11,156 nt of DNA from Phoronis ovalis (lineage: Eukaryota > Phoronida > Phoronidae): assembly GCA_028565635.1 (NCBI GenBank), contig JAOXYB010055800.1:1-11156 (forward strand). The letters are read 5' to 3'. The translations under genes were made by a program, and so were the position numbers. Each line of letters starts with the position of its first letter. Within the stretch, counting starts at the first letter, position 1. The notes beneath the pieces were generated by a model that made no database searches, was not told where the DNA came from, and worked only from the letters and a program-made list of their open reading frames with translations. Positions 1 through 9,600 of the stretch are shown here, in pieces.

Positions 1-470
1 GTGAACATGTCTGAACTCGGCCTTACGTGACCTACATCTCTATCAAGATATGTGGTTTACCACGGGTACCGTCTAGTTAAATTACTAATGAAACTATGCC
101 AAACAGTATGGAAGTTCTTATATAGGGTTGATGTAACAAAATCATTAAGAAGCAGAGTTAAAAAAATTATTTAAACAATCATTCTTTTTAAAATTAGTCT
201 TTGTGGGTATCATACAGTTTGAAGTTGACTAAATCCAATTTAATTTACTCTAATTACAGATACTATCACAATTTTGTTCTTAAAAACATTACTTTCACTG
301 CCAAATATAATTTTTAATCTACAACCAAGCCTTTTGTGCAATAAAAATAATAGAGCATTTACCTTAAAATCTAGTACATTTTGCACTATTGATATGGTAC
401 ATTTCTGGAAGCCCCTTTTTATGACATGTATCAAAGTAGGTGTATGAAAATGAAATAAATATTTGTTTAC
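1..470 (-). other. Partial intron downstream of exon 12
   Basis: This is the 5' part of the intron following exon 12 (donor gtaaac at 465-470). It is A+T-rich with no domain-like frame on either strand. The open frame that runs out of exon 12 into this stretch shows no family similarity beyond the donor. A short G+C-richer patch lies at about 10-90. It contains the small hairpin GTGGT-TT-ACCAC, and I cannot assign it a role. Confidence 0.6.
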
Positions 471-686
471 TTGTGGGTACAGGATAACTTGGTGTTGGTG
501 TGGGAACAACACAGGAGGTTTCTGGAACACATTTGCCACTTATCATAACATGACCGTCCATGCAAAAACATCCATCACCCACAGATCTGTCACAAGTGAA
601 ATTCTTATATTCCTCATAATTATCACAGGTCCTTTGACAAACTGTGCCACATTCCTTATACACCATGTTTTCTTCGCACTGTATTG
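471..686 (-). CDS. Exon 12: TIL domain 2 followed by the start of a Pro/Thr-rich linker
   Basis: The exon is 216 nt, acceptor tttttttgtag, donor gtaaac, phase 1-1, matching TIL exon 7. Residues 644-701 form a TIL domain (VYKECGTVCQRTCDNY, DGCFCMDGHVMISGKC). Cysteines lie at 646, 655, 659, 663, 674, 682, 684, 695 and 701. Compared with TIL domain 1, the sixth cysteine is missing: the span between Cys674 and Cys682 is DRSVGDG. After Cys701 the exon goes on into VVPTPTPSYPVPT, a Pro/Thr linker resembling exon 1. The reading frame is open at the 3' end in phase 1, so the next exon, outside the window, is probably another linker exon or the next D block. The plus-strand frame overlapping this exon is a shadow. 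Confidence 0.94.
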
Positions 687-3600
687 CTACAAAAAAAATC
701 ATATTTAGTGACTGAGACAGAGGGCTTCATGAAATTGTATGTTGCACCAATAAATAAGTACAATAGTGATTTTGGGTTATATATCAGAAATTACTAGTTT
801 TCAGCCTAGTGATCCATTCACAAATTGAATGGTCAAGTAAAAACATTGCAAATACAGCAAACGTTTAAACCCTAAAATTTCTGCATTTAGTAGTTTCTTC
901 ACAAGAGTTTTTAAAAAATGTACAGTAAAAGCAGTTCATAAATTTCACACCAGAGAACACTTACGACAAACATCTTCAGATCTCCAATCCAGACAGACAC
1001 CAACACGTGTACATGCCCTGGCATAAGCTGTTAAGGAGTCACAAACTGCTGTTTGTGTTCCTACAATAGTTGCACATTCACTGTCATAGATACAGCTTTC
1101 ATAATATGGAGATGGATTGATCAGTGGATGGCACTCTTGGAATCTACAAGATACATACAATACATTGTGGTAGTATATTGCACAATTAAATTATACATTG
1201 TACATGATTGTATTGTATGCAATGCGAAGTATTCTGATACTCCTCACACACTTATTGTTTAATATGCAACATGCCTGGATAAGGTAAACATTTGAAGCAA
1301 AGTTTTAATAGAATCTCTGTCATGACTGCAGATTACTCATAATTTTTTTCAAACAGTAGGCTTTATTAGCAAAAAAATCCACAATTGGCTAGAAAGTCCT
1401 TTTGATAGTTTTCTAATAGGCCCAAAAGTAACTTTGAGACATAAGACGGGAAAGAAAAATTGTTTTCCCAGTTGATACTTTTGCAAACAATGGACGCAAA
1501 TAATCTGCACCATTTACTTGCGCTGGTCCTCCTAGTTTTACAGGGTTTACAAACTGGATCCGAAATATAATACAGCATACAATATGGTCATTAAAATGTA
1601 GAAATGATAGGCTTGTAAGGCACTTGCTATGGGATTGCTACATACTTATCACTGTAAATACGCTGGCATTGTTTGTTTGGTACTTTGACAACGCATGTTT
1701 CGGTTCTGTTCAAAACTTCACATTTCTTATCATCATCTTTCTGTACTTGCCAAGAGAATGCAAAGTCATTCACATTGCCTCTAATAATATTGTCCACACC
1801 TTTGAAGTCATCTGTAGTGTTCATGTTACAATTACCTAAAAATACATTTATTATTTTATAAAAATTTTTTTGTATTTATTCTTATTGCACTCAAGTTTGT
1901 GCCATGAGATGGAGCATTGCAAAATATCTGCAATAATTGTGTTTTTTTTTTCAAAATATGTCTTCATTCATTTTCACAGTTTCATTTCTAATCATTCTTT
2001 GTTTGAACAAGTAAGGAACATCCTATTTGTGTGACAAAAAAAAGAGCAAATGCAACAGTCAAAAATAGACTTGAATTCTTAGTCATGCTCCTGGAGGGTT
2101 TCTTAGTGTATGGAGCTGATGGGGATGTGCTGCTGACTCGGCGTACTTTTGACGAAATTTTTTATGTTATGGAGCACTTATACGCCCCTGTGGTATATTT
2201 CCGGGATAGTTTTTGAGGCATGGTCATGAATTACTTTGAAAAGGTATATTTTGAAAGTATCTTTCACATAAATTAGTGTACGTACTATATCTTCTAAAAA
2301 TAATAACTGTTACAGTATTTTGAATGATTAAAAACCTTGACATTTCGGCTATGTTTTGGTATAGAGTTGTTCCAAAAATGTTACCGTCAAAATATAACCA
2401 AAAAGCTCCCTCGTATAATGCATAAAGACACTAATTTCTCATTCTTACCACAGATGCCTTCAGTCCTGCCAAAATACTTAGATGAAGGCACTATAATCTG
2501 GAAACCATAGTTGGCTTGTGAATAGCGAACTTCAAGGTTGATAGCTGGAATGGTTATGACATGATGTAGCCCAACCTTTTCCACATTAATGCCATAGTCA
2601 GAAAATGGTAAATCTGCTGCAGTAAGTGGCTGACCATCTATCTCCACCTGAAACCAAAAGAATAATTTAAATAACGTTTTATATAAAAAATTTAATTATA
2701 AAATTAATGACGCTTTTGGTTTTCAAATCAAATTCAGTGTAGGGGGACTATAGTAAAACTAAACATTTAGTATTAAAATGACCAATTAATTGAAAAGAGA
2801 ACATGTGTACTATGTTCAACAATCATCGTTATAGATTAAATTATTTTCTTACTGAAACAAATTCACTTATCATACTTATTACAAACAATTACTTGCTGCA
2901 GGCGTTATTCTTACGAAATCCCCCAAGTGATATTAATCTATTACCCTGTTCAACAGCACCAGTGAGCTTACACGTCATATTTTCTTATTTATTTAATTTC
3001 AATTCAATCAAAAATCAGGGAAATATTTTCGTGCATCTTGATTCCTGATTGGAAATTATTCTTAGTTAAACGAGCATACACAACATCTGCCCTTGTGCAT
3101 GATTAATAGATCAACACCATGCAATGCATAAAGTAACTAGGAAACCATGAACTGTGATAGAAAATCAGAACTTCACAAGAAAACATTTAAGCATTTTGAA
3201 GAAAATCTGTAAAGCATTATTTATAAATAAGCGACAAATTGTAGCTGTCATGAAGCTACATATATGACTACTCTAACTAGAAAACAAACTATTGTTTAAC
3301 AGGTGCAATCCTTTCAAATTTTGACATTTCCACTTTTTTTTAATAAACTTTATTTATTTTTTTATTATCTTTTATGTATTTTTTCTCTTAGCACTAAAAC
3401 AAAATTTATAAAAACCCGACCAACTCGGTTTTTGCCCATTAAGCACTTTTTAAAAAATAAAAGTAAAAAAAATGCCTGATCAACTTGGTTTTTAAGGGCT
3501 TTCGCCTGTTAAGCAACTTATATTTTTGGTGTGGCCCAATGGTAATTACACAAACACATACATGTAAAACAGTGATTTAAATGATAACGAAATAAATGTT

Positions 3601-6600
3601 ATGACAAAATGTGAGTTTTTAATAATACATGCTCACGTTCTTATATCTGTCTATGTTTTGACTTCTCGTAGTTTTACTGGCATCTTCTGGACCCATCTAA
3701 ATATAGTATGTCCATTCATCAAAATATTGCCACGATGACTCATAAAAAATATCCACCCAGATATTGGAACACCAATGATACAATTAAGCATACTATTATA
3801 TTCCTCTACCTTATTCAATATTCCCAGAGTGACTTGGTGACCAGCATATCTGACAATGACATCCTTAGTACATGTTGTACCAGGTTCTTGTTGGCATTCC
3901 TCATTGAAGGCAAGAATTTCATAATCTTTCTGTTCAATGTCTCTGGATAAAACATAGGTGCAGTTTCCTTGGAATGGGAAATAGGTTCCATCAAAGTTGA
4001 TGTAATGAGGATCACCATAACCAGTGCACAAACCTGTAAAAAGATATAGAAATTGGAACTGTATTATCTTCCAATTCACTACATCAAGTTTAAAGGTGAT
4101 ACTGGTGATACTGCCACCCGACGTAAACATCATTGGTATAGATATGTCATGATTATTTTTTAAATTATAGTTTATTGATAGGTCATGATGATCTAGAAGT
4201 CTTTTAAAATTGCAATCTTAGTTTTCAGTATCACTATCTGAGTTTTTTTATTGCACAATATATATCATGTATTTCAGTTTAAGCAGTTTATGGAAACAAT
4301 GTTAACATTTGTAACAAATGCAGGGTTAAATTCCTAAACTGGGTGTACCAAACATTTAAGGCTAAGCTAGAAAATCTGTATTGCATTTTTATTAAATGTT
4401 TTCTAAAAATTTAACATTCAGCCTATATATTATGGTGGCATTTTCAAACTTGTGTGTGAAATGCATGAAATATAATTAATCTTTAAGTCAACTCATAGAA
4501 ATCATAAGGTGGCATCCTACTGCAAAATGCATTGGATCTAAATTCGTGCTTACTCTGTTTTTACAAAGTAAACAATACCCCCCTTTATTTGTTATGACCA
4601 AACTGTAAACACTGTGAATGTAATCTATGTGTAAAAATAAATTATAAATTATAATAATAATTTATAAATGTGTAAAAAAAGATTTGCTATTTATTTGCTT
4701 AAAAAAACAAATAGATTATATAGCCAAAATTCCATGTGAGATTCAAAAATGGTTCATAATAAATTATGGGAGTATTGTTTACTTGCTAAAATTGTAGAAT
4801 GTATCTAATGAGTTTTGAAGGTGTTATTGAAAGCTTATAACTTGAATTTCATAAATTTCTCACACGAATCTAAAAATACCACTATGACATACCCTAGGTG
4901 TTAAAGTTTCAGAAAACATCTATAATTTTTTTTGCATGAAAAAAATGTAATACAACTTTTTATTTAAAACAGTAACTATATAAACTCCACTTTTTATTAG
5001 ATTTTTTATAATTGCAGTTGAAATTAGGAACGGGTATAAAATTAATTGCTTTACAAACCAACCATAGGTCATGACCTTTTCAAGCCAAAACTTTCAACCC
5101 TCCTGAATTTAAAAGATGCACATGTCTAACAAGCTATAGTTATGCAAATGAATATTAAACTTCAAACTAAACAGTTTCCATCTATGAAACGAAAAAATTA
5201 CTAAACTGGCAAAACCGTTTTAAGCAGAATTGTCTGGTTTTCTAAACATTGCACTGGTCTATACTTACAATCTTCACATTTGCTGATTGGGACACATGAT
5301 TCTCCTTTCCTGACCAATCCTGGTTTACACTGACATCCTGGCACACATGAGGTGGAACATGATATCTGTTTATCCCGATAGTTCTTACAAGTTCTCGGAC
5401 AGCTTGCTCCACACTCATTCCACACCTGATCAGGGGGACAGGTTCGTATTCCTGAAATGATATTATACTCAGCATACAGGTAACTATTTATTTCTAACTT
5501 TTTAAATTAAAGTTATTTTTATTCTCTTTAATAAATAAATTCAAAGGTTACATGCTTCTGTTCTAAAAGTGTAAAAGGACCGAAGTAAACCCAAAACAAA
5601 TAGATATAAAAATGGAATATATTTTGCTTACCACATCCTACAGTATACTGCCAGTCAGTGATCACTGCTCCTTGAACAGCACATGCTCGTGAGTAAGAGG
5701 ATAGGCTGGTGCATTTACAGTCTTCTAAGCCATCTATACCTTTTTCTTCAGCACATGTGCAAAGATCTTGTACACACATGTCTATGTACCAGTCGACAGG
5801 GAATAGCATATGGCACTCAGTAAAAACAGAATCCCTGACATAAAGAAGATGGAAACATGCAATTGTTTTTCATATGCAACAATATTGTAGTTGAATTAAC
5901 GTACAATTTTGCAATAACAAGAAACAAACAGTCTGACATACTGCAAAACGTCTAATAACGACTAAGAATGTTGTTTTTGTATTAAAAAATATTGACATGC
6001 TGCCAAAAAGTTAAAATTTTGATAGTAAAATTAAATAAAGAGGTTTTTCATCACAGTAACTAGAGAATGACTTGATTCGAATCCAACTAGGATCCAATGC
6101 ATATTGTAACTGCACAATAGTGCCACTTGCCCCAAACCTATATAACTTGGATTCAACAATATATTCAATTAAAGAAATTAAGGCTCTCAGTTGTCCACTT
6201 CTGTATGCAGTTAATTATTTAGCCTCATCAGCCTGAAAATGCAACAACCATCTGCATTATGACCACGATGATGGTTCTGGTGAGTTATAGACTTTCAACT
6301 GAACTAGGAAAATTACATTTGTCGTGGATAAAAATTTTGGTATTTTCTGAACTTTTTACCTCATGGCAGAACATTTCTGTCTAGCCACTTTCATCACATC
6401 AGCAGGGCATTCCTTCTTTGTTGGACAATGGCTTCTGCTTCCCCATGAGTCACCAAATGTCTTGATTACAGGAGAGATAGCTCCAGTTTTTGTTAAAAAG
6501 TCGTCTGTTGTATTATGTGTAAATGTACCACACAAACCATTAACTTTATTGACTAAGTTATCTCGAACCTGAAATTGTTGGTGTAAAAAGTATTGTTCTG

Positions 6601-9600
6601 TTTGATTAACAGGGCAGCAAAAGATCCATTTCTTAACTTTTTTACAAACCAGAAACAGTTTAATAACTTATTAAAGAGAAAATGCAAAACTTGAGTATCT
6701 CAGCTGGACATTCCATGTGTCATAACATAAATCTAACATTGAATTTAATTTTGAAAAATCCTTATTATTATTTTGTCTTACATAAGATGATATGAAACAA
6801 TAAACCAAAAACTAAGATACATAAACTAGCATATACATGTAATACAGACCTTGATGTCCACATCATATGTTTTTGTCCAATGGATAACTATGTTGAATTC
6901 TGGGATTTCAAGAATAGCTTCATCTCCTGCAGTCTTTAGTCGGAATGTTGGCTCTAAGGTCTGGGTGAGCTACAGTAAATTAAAATGAGATACAAAACAA
7001 CTCTGATGAATGTTAGTGTTTTCATAATCACAATTTTTGCAGTTGTTCTGCTTCCATGCAGTGTTACATTCATATTTTTCTTAAATTTCAAATTAATTGG
7101 TAACACTTTATAATGACAATTCACAGTGTCCTTGGACATGATCTAACTGAATTTTTAAAGGAATGCATGAAACTAAAAAAATTGAAAAGAAAGAATTTTC
7201 TGTCTCGTGATAGAATTGATTATTACAAGATGACTCAGACAAGTTCTTTGAACATTTTTTAATAAATGACTCTTTTATAGTAAAATTATTTCCAATCTCT
7301 GTCTTATTTAAATTGACTCAGAACAGTTTTCACTATAAATAGACTAATAAAAATAATAAAAACTAACAAAATAATTTCTTTTGCATATTATTTTCTTTGA
7401 ACATACAGCTATAGTGATCTGCTTGAAATATTTTATATTAATTTTTTGATATATTGCATGTTTTCTTTTCTCAAGAACTTTAACAATTCCAACAAAAAAC
7501 AATTACTTTAAGGCATCATGGCATTTTATTTATCTGTCACTAAATCATGGAGTCCATATGTATCATGATGTTACAAAGTTCCATGGTGTTACAAGTAGAC
7601 CAGCTACCAGCAATCTTTGGAGCAAGTTTTAAAAACTAATAATAAGAGTACTATATACAGACTACTAACAAGACATTTGCAATATCAGATGCAATGAGAT
7701 AATGCATACCTGGTATCACATGATATTGCTACTTCTATATGTGATTTGTAGCCCCGATTTGTATCTAGAAAGCACGGTTTCTGAAGTAGTTCTCTTACGA
7801 GTTAATTGTGTAAGGTAAACCACAGGATGCAATAAATGGTGAACATTTGGATCGATCGGCTTTGACCCACTTTTCAAGGCCATCGATTCTAAAAATTAAT
7901 ACACTCAGCCACTTATGGTATTGACGAATCCACTTTTAATAGTCAAGTCGATGCATTGTCTCTCTCAAAAGTGGTGCTACAATCATGATATGCCCTCTCC
8001 GAAAAGAAACATGACCTGTGGGTAAAGGCCGGTATACTGGAAGTAATCTAGGTCAAAATTATATTTTTAAATATAAAACCTTTACCTTGGCTGATCGGAT
8101 AAAACTGAAGGTATTATTGCGATGTACCATCTCGAGAACAAACATGGCCATCAGTTAGTCATTAGTGATCCAGGTCAAAATTATAACAGACCTGTAGTTT
8201 GATTTGTATTTATCCTCTAGCTACCAAATATAAAGCTGATCGGAAAAAAACCAACTGAAGTACATACAAAGAAGGTGTTATGCACAATAAAAAATGTCGA
8301 AAACATTTTGGCTTGGCATTTGATCCACTTCTCAGTCATTTTAAAATGTCACCAAACCTAATATGCCCATCAGCCTAAGTATATGGCCTTTGTGAATTCA
8401 TCTTTGAATATAGTCTAGCCAATGCTTCGTCTTTCTTGAAACTAGTACAATATGCGATGTGCCCTCTTGGGAACACACATCGCCATTAGTCATGGTCATA
8501 ATGGAAATAATCAGGGTCAGAATTTACCCCTGCACTGCAATTTGACCTGTACAAAATACAAAGCTGATTGGATTGAGACTGAAGCAGTTATATTGCAAAA
8601 CAAAAAATGTTACGGACACTGCATGATGAGAAAGCTGGCAGATGCTTTACTAGACAATAGCTAGTTATAAGCTTCTGATATTTCCTGCACATGATATTAA
8701 AGCCTGTGTAGAGAGAAAAAACTATGTATCAAATGCTGATATATGCATTAATTACCTGTTCAAATTGAGAGGATCTGAAAATCTTTCCTTTGTATTGAAC
8801 ATACAACTTTTTTCGCAAAGTAATCTTATGACTATCTACTGTAACATCTAGAGAACGGGAGCATCTTGCGCGACCAGAACTCTGAGGGCAATGTAAGTTC
8901 ACTAAAAAAAACAAGGCAAACAGTGATGAAGACATGACATGCATATAATCATAATCAGTACTAGTGGTTATAACTATGGCATTTTGTAAAAGGCTGTTTC
9001 TATCAAAGTGAACTGTGTTTAACCCTTTTGCTCCCGAATTTTGCACTGAAAGCGTTTGGATCCTTTTCACTATTGTAGGTTTTACCTACACAAGTTATAA
9101 AAAAAAAATTTAAAATAAAATCATAATCCGTTACCATGAATAGAAATTGTTTTATTACTTTAATTTTTTCACAACTTACCAAAATTAATGATTTTCGTGA
9201 GAATTTTAAGTGTCCGATTAGAATCTATACATGTTTAACTACTGCACTGTCCGAATCATTAAACTTGGCATACGTTGGTGTCGATAATAGTTGAAATATT
9301 TTCCAGCACACTTTAGACTGTACTTCAAATAAACAGAAAGGCGCTTAGCTTTAACACGTGCGCGTTCAGGGGAGATGACCTCTATGAACTTTGCTAGATG
9401 GTAGCACAAACCGGGAAAGGTTCAAAATTACATAGCACGAACGTATTTTATGCAAAATGATTACTTTCATTTAATTATAATATATTGAAGTACTGCCTAT
9501 ATATCGTCACCTGGGCTTTAAAGGGTTAATTAGTACAGTAGCAATAAAATATAAGATATCATCGACATCCAATACATTCATTCAACATAAACCAGGAATG

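Larger units (their letters stand above)
6970..8755 (-). other. Intron between exons 3 and 4 (1786 bp), with interspersed repeats
   Basis: This is the largest intron in the window, phase 0. The half nearest exon 4 (6970-7500) is A/T-rich and featureless. The half nearest exon 3 has a tandem duplication at 7564-7596 and diverged copies of one repeat family at 7987-8584. Related sequence probably extends back to about 7850, where tttgacccacttttcaaggc resembles tttgatccacttctcagtca near 8320. The plus-strand frame at 8452-8664 lies in this repeat and is not considered a gene. Confidence 0.7.

Noticed and set aside
463-708. 81-codon plus-strand frame
   Set aside because: Antisense shadow of TIL exon 12.
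962-968. Alternative exon 11 donor GTCGTA
   Set aside because: It is weaker than GTAAGT and would delete the conserved last C8 cysteine (Cys642).
1144-1160. Extending exon 11 to an in-frame ATG (MYVSCR)
   Set aside because: These codons are the intron's polypyrimidine/AG region. Domain similarity starts at the AG acceptor with FQECH.
1646-1652. Alternative exon 10 donor GTGATA at 1647-1652
   Set aside because: It leaves phase 1, which does not match the phase 2 start of exon 11. GTATGT at 1640-1645 keeps the frame.
1624-1861. Two plus-strand frames
   Set aside because: Antisense shadows of exon 10, where the minus strand has NTTDDF and C8 cysteines.
3559-3566. TACATGTA palindrome (also at 6834-6841)
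   Set aside because: A short palindrome common in A/T-rich animal DNA, with no context suggesting a regulatory site.
3651-3809. Extending exon 8 past its donor along the open frame
   Set aside because: The VWD sequence continues in exon 9 (VEIDGQ) in the matching phase. The read-through has no VWD similarity.
6363-6572. 69-codon plus-strand frame
   Set aside because: It overlaps exon 5 antisense, where the minus strand gives a clear VWD end and C8 start. It is a shadow frame.
8452-8664. 70-codon plus-strand frame
   Set aside because: It lies inside diverged repeat copy C and has no recognisable protein features.
8729-9070. Long minus-strand frame around exon 3 starting MKRIQ
   Set aside because: Only the part after the AG at 8902 fits VWD. 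The upstream part overlaps the candidate MITE and intron, and its ATG is not a plausible gene start.
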